This document shows positions 56,512 to 64,000 of a DNA stretch of 64,000 nucleotides, in pieces. The stretch lies in the NCBI RefSeq assembly GCF_900106015.1, contig NZ_LT629797.1, positions 2,604,001-2,668,000 of the forward strand. Reading direction: 5' to 3'. The stretch comes from Pseudomonas sihuiensis. Its GTDB lineage: Bacteria; Pseudomonadota; Gammaproteobacteria; Pseudomonadales; Pseudomonadaceae. A program made the translations under genes and the position numbers. Each line of letters opens with the position of its first letter. Within the stretch, counting starts at the first letter, position 1. The notes under the pieces were generated by a model. The model saw only the letters and a program-made list of their open reading frames with translations, was not told the origin of the DNA and did not search any database.

Positions 56512-57207
56512 TCAAGCCTTAGACTTGTCCTTCAGCCTGGCCAGCACGCTGTCGGCGCTGGCGTTGTCGGCCTTGATGCCGGCAGCACGCAGTTTGGCTT
56601 CCAGCGAATCGTGCGGCGCACTGGTGGCAGCCAGTTCAGCCGAGGCCTCCATCTTCGCCGCACGCTCGGCCTGCTTCTGCTTGATGCGCTCGAGCGACTC
56701 GACCGCCGTCTGCAGCTTGGCTTGCGAGCCGCCGTAACGCTGGGCTACAGCCATTTGCGCCTTCTGCACGCTTTCGGTGGCCTTGACCGTATCCACCTGC
56801 TGCTTGAGGCGCTTTATGTTGCCCTCGGCCTGGGTCACGGCCTTGCGCAGCTGGGCTACGCTGGCGGCGAAGCCTTCAGCCTGCTCACGTTCGCTGGCCT
56901 GCTCGATTTCCAGGTTGGCGATCTTCTCAGCGACTTCCTTGGCCAGGGTTTCGTTGCCTGCATCCAGTGCCTTCAGCGCGTACTGTTCGTACTCGGCAAT
57001 GCTCGCCGCGCTCTTGTTCACCTTGTCGCTGGCCAGCTTCTGCTTGGCCATGATCTCGGCCAGCGCTTCCTTGGACTTGCGCAGCTCGACATCAGCGTCG
57101 CGGATTTCCTGATCGAGGATACGCAGGGCCTGACTATCGACCACCGCCTCACCCACTTCATTGGCGCCGCCACGCAGCGCCGTCAGCATTTTGCTCCAGA
57201 CATTCAT
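56512..57207 (-). CDS. PspA/IM30 (YjfJ-like) ESCRT-III-type membrane protein
   Basis: A 231-aa, almost wholly helical, highly charged coiled-coil protein (MNVWSKMLTALRGGANEVGE; ALRILDQEIRDADVELRKSK; IKRLKQQVDTVKATESVQKA). This is the PspA/Vipp1 family, which forms ESCRT-III-like polymers on stressed inner membranes. Order DUF2170 - PspA matches E. coli yjfI-yjfJ. There is no PspF, PspB or PspC nearby, so control differs from the classical phage-shock operon. Confidence 0.93.
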   Translation of the reverse strand: MNVWSKMLTALRGGANEVGEAVVDSQALRILDQEIRDADVELRKSKEALAEIMAKQKLASDKVNKSAASIAEYEQYALKALDAGNETLAKEVAEKIANLEIEQASEREQAEGFAASVAQLRKAVTQAEGNIKRLKQQVDTVKATESVQKAQMAVAQRYGGSQAKLQTAVESLERIKQKQAERAAKMEASAELAATSAPHDSLEAKLRAAGIKADNASADSVLARLKDKSKA

Positions 57208-57221
57208 CGTCTTCTCTCCTC

Positions 57222-57842
57222 TCAGGCGCCGGACTTGAGGAAGCCTTCATAGGCTTCGGTGGCCTTGATCACGTTGTCCGCCAGCAACTCGATTTCGAAC
57301 ACCACATCGGACAAGGTCGAGGACGAGCTCAACGCGCCGAACATGGTGTAGCAATCGCGCCCGTCGACCATTTTCTCCAGGCCGATGGACGACAGCGGGA
57401 ACAGCTTGTGGGTACGCAGTACTTCTTCGTTGAAGGTCGCCGCATCCTTGACGTCCGCCGCCGGCCAGAGCAGCGCCTCGACGATGATCTGCTCACCGAA
57501 TACAGCGATGAACAACGGCAGGTCGCCGTACTCGCGCATGGTGATGTGCAGGCTGGCATCGGCACCTTGAATCAGCTCGATACTGGCCTGAGCGCTTTGG
57601 AACAGTTCCGTTGCCGCCAGCGCTTCATGCAGCGCCTGGGCGGTCCAAACTTGAGGCATGCTCATACCCTCCTCCTTCTCCATCGAAGCCAGCAGTGACT
57701 GTGGCTGGCGCAGTTTGCGCTCGAACGCGACCAACAACGGCGCATGCTCGGGCAAGATCCAGACTTCCTTCTTGACCAACCCCTGCTCACGCAGACGCTG
57801 ACGATAAAGACGCTGGTAATGGGCTGATGATTTGTTGTCCAT
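57222..57842 (-). CDS. DUF2170 protein (YjfI-like)
   Basis: A 206-aa cytoplasmic protein. The first 45 residues are basic and helical (YQRLYRQRLREQGLVKKEVW), reminiscent of a ribbon- or helix-type DNA-binding extension. DUF2170 follows (SAQASIELIQGADASLHITM, FIAVFGEQIIVEALLWPAAD, FPLSSIGLEKMVDGRDCYTM). Such proteins are always found beside a PspA-like gene and may chaperone or regulate it. It is the first gene of the cluster, with palindromic operators immediately upstream (57861-57893), so autoregulation is possible. Confidence 0.88.
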   Translation of the reverse strand: MDNKSSAHYQRLYRQRLREQGLVKKEVWILPEHAPLLVAFERKLRQPQSLLASMEKEEGMSMPQVWTAQALHEALAATELFQSAQASIELIQGADASLHITMREYGDLPLFIAVFGEQIIVEALLWPAADVKDAATFNEEVLRTHKLFPLSSIGLEKMVDGRDCYTMFGALSSSSTLSDVVFEIELLADNVIKATEAYEGFLKSGA

Positions 57843-57860
57843 GAGACGCAGACTAGACCC

Positions 57861-57893
57861 TTACATGTGAACATGTAAAGAACTCACATGTGA
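57861..57893. promoter_or_regulatory. Two palindromic operators before the DUF2170-PspA operon
   Basis: TTACATGT-GA-ACATGTAA (57861-57878) is a perfect inverted repeat. TCACATGTGA (57884-57893) is a second perfect palindrome, 5 bp away. A further TCACAT half-site lies beyond on the distal side. All share the CACATGT core. The array ends 19 bp from the start codon, where a repressor would block transcription. Confidence 0.75.
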
Positions 57894-58128
57894 TAAATGT
57901 GATGCCGTTCGTCAGACGAGCGCGCAGGCGTCATCCTCGGCGCAAGGCAACCGAAAAGCGGGCTGGAATGGGAAGAAGAGAGGCAGGCACCTGGGCTCAT
58001 CCATGATTCGGCTAAAACGCATCCATTCGCGAAGTGTCGAATTAAACCCCAGGTACCTTCGTTGCGCACGCAAAAAAGCGCTAACCGGGTCTCAGTTATG
58101 ACCGCCAACCCGAGAGACAGACAGTGCC

Positions 58129-58380
58129 ATGAATAAACTCCCGCCCGCAGTACGCCAGCTCGTGCATGCAGGCCAACGCCAGGCCGCCATCGACCTGCTG
58201 AGCGAATACCTGGCCAACGATCAGCAGGAAGCCGAACGTCGCATCGATCAATACCTGGAAGACGATCCCCCCGTGCATCTGCGCGGCGCAGGCGTCGTGC
58301 GAGCCAGTCGCCTGAACGCACTGATCTGGCTGACCCTGATCATTCTGATGGCGCTGCTGGCACTGATCTTCGCCCTCTGA
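58129..58380 (+). CDS. Small tail-anchored membrane protein, 83 aa
   Basis: Residues 1-55 are soluble and helical (NKLPPAVRQLVHAGQRQAAI, EYLANDQQEAERRIDQYLED). The C-terminus is one hydrophobic helix (ALIWLTLIILMALLALIFAL), a tail anchor. The family is unknown. It is divergent from the DUF2170-PspA operon and shares its 286-bp upstream region, so it may be part of the same membrane-stress response. The ribosome site is weak (GAGACAG). Confidence 0.7.
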   Translation: MNKLPPAVRQLVHAGQRQAAIDLLSEYLANDQQEAERRIDQYLEDDPPVHLRGAGVVRASRLNALIWLTLIILMALLALIFAL

Positions 58381-58396
58381 GCCAGCCACAAACGAA

Positions 58397-58419
58397 ACCG
58401 GCGCCACAAGGGCGCCGGT
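58397..58419. terminator. Bidirectional terminator between convergent genes
   Basis: ACCGGCGCC (58397-58405) pairs perfectly with GGCGCCGGT (58411-58419), between the small membrane protein and the thrC 3' end. Confidence 0.7.
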
Positions 58420-58438
58420 CTCATCGAAGCAGAACACC

Positions 58439-59848
58439 TCAGAGCGGTTTGCCGCGATTACCGTGAGCCGCGACGAACTGCTGCACAGTCTTCAGGTCGT
58501 TAGCCAGCACCGTGCAGCGCTCCTCGCGCTGGAACAGATCGGTCAGGTGCGCCGGCAATGCAGGGACCGCATCGATGCCGGCCTTTTCCACCGCCTCGGG
58601 GAATTTGACCGGATGCGCGGTACCCAGCACCACCATCGGCGTCGCCAGGCTGCGACGGCACTCACGCGCGGCGCGCACACCAATGGCAGTGTGCGGATCG
58701 AGCAGTTCGCCGCATTCCTTGTACACCTCGGTGATGGTTTCGCAGGTCTGCTCGTCATCCACCGCCAGCGAATCGAACAGCTTGCGCGCTTCGGTCCAGC
58801 GATCTTCGTCGACACTGAAACCGCCGCCCTGCTTGAAGCTGTCCATGAGGCTGGCGATGGCTGCACCGTTGCGACCGTGCAGGTCGAACAGCAGGCGCTC
58901 GAAGTTGGACGAGACCATGATGTCCATCGACGGCGACAGCGTTGCGTGCAGGGTTTCCTTGACGTACTGATTGCCGCTCATGAAGCGGTGCAGGATGTCG
59001 TTGCGGTTGGTGGCGACGATCAACTGGCTGATCGGCAGGCCCATGTTGCGCGCCAGGTAACCAGCAAAGATGTCGCCGAAGTTGCCGGTCGGCACCGAGA
59101 ACGCGATGGAACGCGCCGGGCCGCCGAGCTGCAGCGCGGCATGGAAGTAGTAAACGATCTGGGCCATGATCCGCGCCCAGTTGATCGAATTGACCGCTAC
59201 CAGGCGCGTGCCCTTGAGGAAGCCCTGATCAGCGAAGCTGGCCTTGACCATCTCCTGGCAGTCGTCGAAGTTGCCTTCGATGGCAATATTGTGGATGTTC
59301 TCACCGAGAATGGTGGTCATCTGCCGGCGCTGCACCTCGGACACACGGTTGTGCGGGTGCATGATGAAGATGTCGACGTTATCGCAGGCCTTGCAGCCTT
59401 CGATGGCCGCCGAGCCGGTGTCACCGGAGGTGGCACCCATGATCACCACGCGCTCGCCACGCTTGGCCAATACGTGATCGAGCAGGCGGCCGAGCAGTTG
59501 CAGGGCGAAATCCTTGAACGCCAGGGTCGGACCATGGAACAGCTCCAGCACCCACTCGTTGCCGTTCAACTGACGCAGCGGCGCAACGGCGTTGTGCTCG
59601 AATACACCGTAGGTTTCTTCGAGGATCTTCTTGAAATCGGCATCAGCGATGGAGCCGGCAACGAACGGGCGCATCACCCGGAAGGCCAGCTCGTGGTACG
59701 GCAGACCAGCCCAGGAAGCGATTTCCTCGACGGTGAAACGCGGCAGATTCTCCGGCACGTAGAGGCCGCCATCACTGGCCAGGCCAGCCAGCAGCACGTC
59801 TTCGAAATTCAGGGCCGGCGCCTGGCCGCGGGTACTGATATAGCGCAT
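58439..59848 (-). CDS. thrC: Threonine synthase
   Basis: Converts O-phosphohomoserine to threonine with PLP. The 469-aa protein belongs to the long ThrC class. It starts MRYISTRGQAPALNFEDVLL. The PLP lysine is Lys112 in LAFKDFALQLLG, followed by VIMGATSGDTGSAAIEG and the phosphate-binding SVPTGNFGDIFAGY. It lies 57 bp after hom on the same strand, so the two consecutive threonine-pathway genes form one operon. Confidence 0.98.
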   Translation of the reverse strand: MRYISTRGQAPALNFEDVLLAGLASDGGLYVPENLPRFTVEEIASWAGLPYHELAFRVMRPFVAGSIADADFKKILEETYGVFEHNAVAPLRQLNGNEWVLELFHGPTLAFKDFALQLLGRLLDHVLAKRGERVVIMGATSGDTGSAAIEGCKACDNVDIFIMHPHNRVSEVQRRQMTTILGENIHNIAIEGNFDDCQEMVKASFADQGFLKGTRLVAVNSINWARIMAQIVYYFHAALQLGGPARSIAFSVPTGNFGDIFAGYLARNMGLPISQLIVATNRNDILHRFMSGNQYVKETLHATLSPSMDIMVSSNFERLLFDLHGRNGAAIASLMDSFKQGGGFSVDEDRWTEARKLFDSLAVDDEQTCETITEVYKECGELLDPHTAIGVRAARECRRSLATPMVVLGTAHPVKFPEAVEKAGIDAVPALPAHLTDLFQREERCTVLANDLKTVQQFVAAHGNRGKPL

Positions 59849-59905
59849 GGGATAAACCTTCGTTCGACTGCACCCGCAGGCCTGCGCCTGCGGGTGGACA
59901 CGGGA

Positions 59906-61210
59906 TTAGTTGAGCTGTTCGACGCGCAGACGCATGACCGGCGAGGTCACGCCATCCAGCGCTTCCATGGCGGCGATGGCCTCGATGATACGCGCCTCGA
60001 CCACGCGGTGGGTCACGAGGATCATCGGCACCAGGCCGTCCTGCTCTTCGACCTCCTTCTGCATGATCGACTCGATGTTGATACCGCGCTCCGAGAGGAT
60101 GCTCGCCACCTGAGCCAGCACACCCGGATGATCCTTGGCCTGGATGCGCAGGTAATAAGCGCTTTCGCACTCGGCAATAGGCAGGATCGGGTGATCGGAC
60201 AGCGAGTCTGGCTGGAAGGCCAGGTGCGGCACGCGGTTGGTCGGGTCGGTGGTCAACGCACGCACCACGTCCACCAGATCGGCAACCACTGCCGAAGCAG
60301 TCGGCTCCATGCCAGCACCAGCACCGTAGTACAGGGTGCTGCCAACCGCATCGCCATTGACCATTACCGCATTCATCACGCCATTGACGTTGGCGATCAG
60401 ACGGTCGGCCGGGATCAGCGTCGGATGCACGCGCAGCTCGATGCCGGCCTCGGTGCGACGAGCGACGCCCAGGTGCTTGATGCGATAGCCCAACGCCTCG
60501 GCATAATTCACGTCAGCCGTGGTCAGCTTGGTGATGCCTTCGGTGTAGGCCTTGTCGAACTGCAGCGGAATGCCAAAGGCGATGGACGCCAGGATGGTCA
60601 GCTTGTGCGCGGCATCGATACCTTCGACGTCGAAGGTCGGATCGGCTTCGGCATAACCCAGCGCCTGCGCTTCCTTGAGCACGTCCTCGAAGGCACGGCC
60701 CTTCTCACGCATCTCGGTGAGGATGAAGTTACCGGTACCATTGATGATGCCGGCCAGCCAGTTGATGCGGTTGGCCGACAGGCCTTCGCGGATAGCCTTG
60801 ATCACCGGAATACCGCCAGCCACGGCAGCTTCGAACGCGACGATAACGCCCTTCTCACGTGCCTTGGCGAAGATCTCATTACCGTGCACAGCGATCAGCG
60901 CCTTGTTGGCGGTGACCACATGCTTGCCATTCTCGATGGCCTTGAGCACCAGCTCCTTGGCCAGGGTATAGCCACCGATCAGCTCGATGACGATATCGAT
61001 CTCGGGGTTGTTGACCAGCTCGAACACATCGCTGGTCATGGTAATGCCGGTGGTGTCGTACTGAGGCTTGGGCGAGCGAATGGCGATCTGGGCAATCTCG
61101 ATGCCGCGACCGGCGCGCCGAGTAATCTCCTCGGCATTGCGCTTGAGTACATTCAACGTACCGCCACCGACGGTGCCCAACCCACAGATGCCTACTTTGA
61201 CCGGCTTCAC
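59906..61210 (-). CDS. hom: Homoserine dehydrogenase
   Basis: Reduces aspartate semialdehyde to homoserine with NAD(P)H. A 434-aa monofunctional enzyme: the Rossmann motif VGICGLGTVGGGT at the N-terminus, the substrate/catalytic region LAGIINGTGNFILTEM and a C-terminal ACT domain (YYLRIQAKDHPGVLAQVASI) for threonine feedback. The GTG at 61210 (MKPVKVGICG) is preferred because GGGGA lies 7-8 bp before it, and it gives the length I recall for P. aeruginosa Hom. A TTG six bases upstream is the alternative. Confidence 0.97.
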   Translation of the reverse strand: MKPVKVGICGLGTVGGGTLNVLKRNAEEITRRAGRGIEIAQIAIRSPKPQYDTTGITMTSDVFELVNNPEIDIVIELIGGYTLAKELVLKAIENGKHVVTANKALIAVHGNEIFAKAREKGVIVAFEAAVAGGIPVIKAIREGLSANRINWLAGIINGTGNFILTEMREKGRAFEDVLKEAQALGYAEADPTFDVEGIDAAHKLTILASIAFGIPLQFDKAYTEGITKLTTADVNYAEALGYRIKHLGVARRTEAGIELRVHPTLIPADRLIANVNGVMNAVMVNGDAVGSTLYYGAGAGMEPTASAVVADLVDVVRALTTDPTNRVPHLAFQPDSLSDHPILPIAECESAYYLRIQAKDHPGVLAQVASILSERGINIESIMQKEVEEQDGLVPMILVTHRVVEARIIEAIAAMEALDGVTSPVMRLRVEQLN

Positions 61211-61268
61211 ACTCAATTCCCCATCAGCACTGCACGAAACGGCCGGAGCATGCCCCGGCCGCAGATAA

Positions 61269-61292
61269 AGAGCCGCACCTTACGAAGCGGCT
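61269..61292 (-). terminator. Terminator after dsbC
   Basis: AGCCGC and GCGGCT pair around a 12-nt loop, 20 bp past the dsbC stop on the minus strand, followed by a short T-rich stretch. Confidence 0.55.
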
Positions 61293-61312
61293 GTTTGTTA
61301 GTCAATCCGCAC

Positions 61313-62041
61313 TCAGTCGTTTGACTCCAAAGCTATTTTGGCCAACTGCGGCGCCGGCTGGTAACCCGGAATCATCTTGCCGTTGGCCAGGACGATGGCC
61401 GGCGTGCCGTTGACCCCAATCATCTGACCAAGCTGATATTGCTTGGCCACTGGGTTATCGCAAGTAGCGTCAGCAACGCTCTGGCGAGTCTTGGCGCGAT
61501 TCATCGCGTCCTGCTGATCCTTGGCGCACCAGACGCTGACCAGCTCCTTGGCCGCCGGGCTGTTCAGGCCCTGGCGCGGGAAGGCGACATAACGCACTTC
61601 GACGCCCAGACGGTTGAGCTCCGGCACCTCACTGTGCAGCTTCTGGCAGTAACCGCAGTCGGTATCGGTGAAGACGGTGATATGGGTCTTCGGCGCCTTC
61701 GGCGCAAACACCACCATCTCCTTGGCCGGAATGGCGTTGATCTGCTTTGCCACCGCACGGCTTTCTTCGATCTCGGTCAGGTTCACAGCCTTGCCGTCCT
61801 TGACCTGGAACAGGTAGCCCTGGATCAGGAACTGACCATCGGCACTGGTGTAGAGCTGACGCCCTCCCTCCAGTTGAACCTGATAGATACCGGTCATAGG
61901 GCTCTCGGCAATGGCCTCGATAGGCAGGTTGGCGTCGAGCGATTTGAGCGACTGACGAATGACCTGATCGGGGTCGGCAGCCAGAGCGACGCTACTGCCC
62001 AGCGCGAGCGCCAGAGCAAGGGAAATACGGGTCAGGGACAT
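61313..62041 (-). CDS. dsbC: Periplasmic disulfide isomerase DsbC
   Basis: Shuffles wrong disulfides in periplasmic proteins as a V-shaped dimer. The 242-aa precursor has a signal peptide (LTRISLALALALGSSVALAA), the dimerisation domain to about 80, and a thioredoxin domain with CGYC (129-132). A second cysteine pair (172 and 194) and the cis-Pro loop GVNGTPAIV are conserved. The start at 62041 is chosen because AGGAG lies 5 bp upstream and abuts the alternative GTG. It is followed by hom and thrC as in P. aeruginosa. Confidence 0.96.
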   Translation of the reverse strand: MSLTRISLALALALGSSVALAADPDQVIRQSLKSLDANLPIEAIAESPMTGIYQVQLEGGRQLYTSADGQFLIQGYLFQVKDGKAVNLTEIEESRAVAKQINAIPAKEMVVFAPKAPKTHITVFTDTDCGYCQKLHSEVPELNRLGVEVRYVAFPRQGLNSPAAKELVSVWCAKDQQDAMNRAKTRQSVADATCDNPVAKQYQLGQMIGVNGTPAIVLANGKMIPGYQPAPQLAKIALESND

Positions 62042-62250
62042 GAACACTCCTGTCGAAAGACGGACCGGTGAAAATCGCCACAGCCTACCACAGATGGCGC
62101 CCCAGGCAGCTGATCAGGTGCACACAGCGCACCGACCTGCCGGCGAAACACTCAATATCCGCGACGAGCGCCAGAGCAAACATCGACCCGCGCCGCGCTT
62201 ATGCCAATAAGCGCAAGGTGGTATAGCTAAATCTTCCATGTATTTATCTT

Positions 62251-62314
62251 GCGCACTAATGTTTTGCACAATATGGTTCACCTCATGGAAACGGTTAGCG
62301 CACAAAATGTTAGC
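62251..62314. promoter_or_regulatory. Direct-repeat operator candidate before ohr
   Basis: GCGCACTAATGTTTTGC (62251-62267) and GCGCACAAAATGTTAGC (62298-62314) are similar direct repeats 47 bp apart. The second lies 40 bp before the ohr ATG. No ohrR gene is nearby, and the repeats do not match a classical OhrR box. Confidence 0.35.
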
Positions 62315-62354
62315 AAGCCAATCCATCCCTAACTCACCGACAAGGATCAATGCC

Positions 62355-62780
62355 ATGACTATCGAAAACGTTCTCTACCGTGCAACCGCTGAAGCCTTTG
62401 GTGGCCGTGAAGGCCGCGCTGTGTCCTCCGACGGCATCCTCGACATCGCCCTGACCACCCCGAAAGAACTCGGCGGCGCCGGCGGTAGCGGCACCAACCC
62501 GGAGCAGCTGTTCGCTGCCGGCTATTCCGCCTGCTTCCTCGGCGCCCTGAAATTCGTCGCCGCCCGCGACAAGCTGAGCATCCCGGCTGACACCTTCATC
62601 GAAGGCACCGTCGGCATCGGCGCCATCCCCACCGGCTTCGGCATCGAAGTGGAACTGCGCATCAGCCTGCCTGGCCTGGCCCCGGAAGCCGCACAAACCC
62701 TGGTGGATCGCGCGCACATCGTCTGCCCGTACTCCAATGCCACCCGCGGAAACATCGACGTCACTTTGACCATCATCTGA
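62355..62780 (+). CDS. ohr: Organic hydroperoxide reductase Ohr
   Basis: Reduces organic peroxides with two cysteines, recycled by lipoylated proteins. The 141-aa protein has the peroxidatic Cys60 in [13 protein letters not shown] and the resolving Cys124 in [13 protein letters not shown]. Arg20 and Glu50, which shape the active site, are also present. The start at 62355 ([14 protein letters not shown]) is the standard Ohr N-terminus; 39 upstream codons of open frame are not conserved-looking. It lies between dsbC and xerD, not at its usual place in P. aeruginosa, as I recall. Confidence 0.96.
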   Translation: MTIENVLYRATAEAFGGREGRAVSSDGILDIALTTPKELGGAGGSGTNPEQLFAAGYSACFLGALKFVAARDKLSIPADTFIEGTVGIGAIPTGFGIEVELRISLPGLAPEAAQTLVDRAHIVCPYSNATRGNIDVTLTII

Positions 62781-62839
62781 CAGATAGCAGCCAGCGCTCG
62801 CGGCCAGAGCCCGAGCGCGGTGCCAAGAGGAGAACCACC

Positions 62840-63100
62840 ATGAAAACCCGCACCCTGTTCGCCACCGCACTGACCGCCATCGCCCTCAGCGCGTCACTCA
62901 CCACCCTCGCCCACAGCGCCGAGGCCACGCCCTACCGCTACGGCCAGAACCTGGATATCGTCAAAGTGATTTCCATCGACGTGCCTAACACCCCGCAGTG
63001 CGAAGTGGTCACGGCAACGATGACCTACCGCAACAGCGCGGGTGACGTGGAAGTGCTCGGCTACGAACAGCTCTCCAGCGCCTGCACCAGCCAGAGCTGA
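62840..63100 (+). CDS. DUF2790 small secreted protein
   Basis: An 86-aa protein with a signal peptide (TLFATALTAIALSASLTTLAHS) and a mature part of about 60 residues typical of DUF2790: YRYGQNLDIVKVISIDVP, CEVVTATMTYRNSAGDVEVL, then YEQLSSAC. Two cysteines may form a disulfide. This family is abundant in Pseudomonas and expected to be periplasmic; function unknown. AAGAGGAG precedes the ATG. A strong terminator follows at 63141-63172. Confidence 0.88.
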   Translation: MKTRTLFATALTAIALSASLTTLAHSAEATPYRYGQNLDIVKVISIDVPNTPQCEVVTATMTYRNSAGDVEVLGYEQLSSACTSQS

Positions 63101-63140
63101 TGATCACGACCCGCTCGCCGGGCGAGACAACTGAAAAAAC

Positions 63141-63172
63141 AAACCCCGCCACCGGCAACGGTGACGGGGTTT
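63141..63172. terminator. Bidirectional terminator between DUF2790 gene and xerD
   Basis: AAACCCCG and CGGGGTTT pair with an inner ACCG/CGGT stem. A-rich and T-rich flanks on both sides suit both convergent genes. Confidence 0.85.
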
Positions 63173-63185
63173 CGTTCATGAATAC

Positions 63186-64000
63186 TCAACCGCGCGGATG
63201 GTGCTGCGCATGCAGCTCCTGCAGGCGGGCACGCGCGATATGGGTATAGATCTGCGTGGTAGACAGGTCGCTATGCCCCAGCAGCATTTGCACCACACGC
63301 AGGTCGGCACCGTGATTGAGCAAATGCGTGGCGAAGGCGTGGCGCAGCGTGTGCGGTGACAACGCCTTGCTGATACCCGCAACCTGCGCCTGATGCTTGA
63401 TGCGATGCCAGAAGGTCTGCCGGGTCATCTGTTCGCCGCGCAGACTGGGAAACAGCACATCGCTGGGTTTACCACCCAACAACAGCGGGCGTGCTTCGCG
63501 CATGTAGCGCTCGATCCAGGCGATGGCCTCTTCACCCAGCGGCACCAGGCGCTCCTTGCTGCCCTTACCGAACACCCGCAGTACCCCCTGGCGCAGATTG
63601 ACCTGCTCCAGCGTCAGCCCCACTAGCTCACTGACACGCAAACCGCAGGCGTAGAGCACCTCGAGCATGGCGCGATCACGCAGACCGATGGGGTCATCCA
63701 GATCCGGTGCCTGCAGCAGCGCTTCGACATCCGCTTCGGACAATGACTTGGGCAGCGGCCGGCCGATCTGCGGCAACTCGATCTGCAGCGTCGGGTCTTC
63801 GTTGATCAGCGTCTCACGCAGTAAAAAACGGTAGAAGCCGCGCACACCGGAGAGAAAGCGCGCCGTGGAGCGCGCCTGATAGCCCTGCTCGAGACGCCAG
63901 GCCAGGTGATCGAGAATGGCGTCGCGACCGATATGCTGCAGCGCCAGGCCACGCCCATCGAGCCAGCCATTGAAATGCTCAAGATCACTGCGATAGGCGG
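63186..64000 (-). CDS. xerD: Site-specific tyrosine recombinase XerD (5' end off window)
   Basis: XerD acts with XerC at dif to resolve chromosome dimers. The reading frame continues past 63845 to the right edge, so the N-terminus is missing. An internal GTG at 63845 is not the start (the preceding residues read RSTARFLSGVRGFYRFLLRE). The tyrosine-recombinase residues are all present: Arg in YACGLRVSEL, Lys in GKGSKERLVPLG, HTLRH, LLGHSDLSTT and the nucleophile Tyr in QIYTHI. The neighbourhood xerD-dsbC-hom-thrC matches other pseudomonads. Confidence 0.96.
   Translation of the reverse strand, partial: AYRSDLEHFNGWLDGRGLALQHIGRDAILDHLAWRLEQGYQARSTARFLSGVRGFYRFLLRETLINEDPTLQIELPQIGRPLPKSLSEADVEALLQAPDLDDPIGLRDRAMLEVLYACGLRVSELVGLTLEQVNLRQGVLRVFGKGSKERLVPLGEEAIAWIERYMREARPLLLGGKPSDVLFPSLRGEQMTRQTFWHRIKHQAQVAGISKALSPHTLRHAFATHLLNHGADLRVVQMLLGHSDLSTTQIYTHIARARLQELHAQHHPRG

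Noticed and set aside
57884..58321. 145-aa open frame upstream of the PspA operon
   Set aside because: It overlaps the operators and the 83-aa gene antisense, with Arg/Gly/Ser-rich composition and no ribosome site.
58463..61324. 953-aa open frame antisense to thrC and hom
   Set aside because: It spans two well-supported genes and shows His/Asp/Arg-rich antisense composition.
62114..62356. 80-aa open frame antisense to the ohr upstream region
   Set aside because: No ribosome site or motifs; it covers the likely ohr promoter.

Overview
The window is a GC-rich bacterial chromosome segment from a Pseudomonas species. The evidence is the gene content and order: mexL/mexJK, rsmJ, tsaB, adk, ppc, an lptF-like OmpA lipoprotein, lysS, prfB, recJ, yaeQ, a PspA/flotillin/giant-ATPase cluster, thrC, hom, dsbC and xerD follow the order I recall from the P. 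aeruginosa PAO1 chromosome (roughly the PA3676-PA3738 region), with losses and insertions. The argF, glp and bfr genes are also typical of Pseudomonas. I would guess the P. mendocina/oleovorans/alcaliphila lineage, but the sequence alone does not prove a species. I saw no rRNA, tRNA, CRISPR array, prophage or intact insertion sequence.

Layout. 1-9.7 kb: the start of a molybdopterin oxidoreductase, a lipoprotein, argF with an ABC-transporter ATPase, a PhzF-like protein, and a rearranged glycerol locus (glpK and ybaK on the minus strand, glpR and glpD on the plus strand, no glpF) followed by bacterioferritin. 9.8-14.7 kb: the MexJK-type RND pump with its divergent TetR repressor MexL. 14.7-25 kb: rsmJ, an EF-hand protein, an extensin-like protein, DUF72, tsaB, a MITE-like element, an acid phosphatase, adk and ppc. 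25-31.7 kb: two envelope lipoproteins, a 550-bp inverted repeat built of covarying hairpins, and an envelope operon (alpha/beta hydrolase, AIM24, HExxxH metallopeptidase, lipoprotein) with a TetR regulator. 31.8-44.3 kb: lysS, prfB with its programmed frameshift, a lone autotransporter barrel, a GMC oxidoreductase, a SulP transporter, a DUF533 protein, recJ, yaeQ and a GH13 sucrose-phosphorylase-like enzyme. 44.5-58 kb: a TPR protein and a long minus-strand module DUF2170 - PspA - YqiJ - flotillin - 1746-aa ATPase - rhomboid protease - PLD nuclease - frameshifted endonuclease-like gene. 58-64 kb: a small membrane protein, thrC, hom, dsbC, ohr, a DUF2790 protein and xerD, which runs off the end.

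How the genes work together. GlpK, GlpD and GlpR form glycerol catabolism, with a recognisable GlpR operator before glpD. MexL and MexJK form a self-contained efflux locus that needs an outer-membrane channel encoded elsewhere. Hom and ThrC are consecutive steps of threonine synthesis. The PspA/flotillin/ATPase cluster looks like a membrane-stress or conflict system. Its last genes overlap by 4 bp (rhomboid, PLD nuclease, endonuclease-like remnant), which couples membrane-remodelling proteins to nuclease-type effectors. With the covarying hairpin repeat at 26.4-26.9 kb, this is the part of the window most likely to hold undescribed biology.

The intergenic spaces carry several families of REP-like palindromes (for example 33415-33476, 42154-42218, 16386-16442, 53554-53673) and two MITE-like elements (5651-5810 and 19334-19599).
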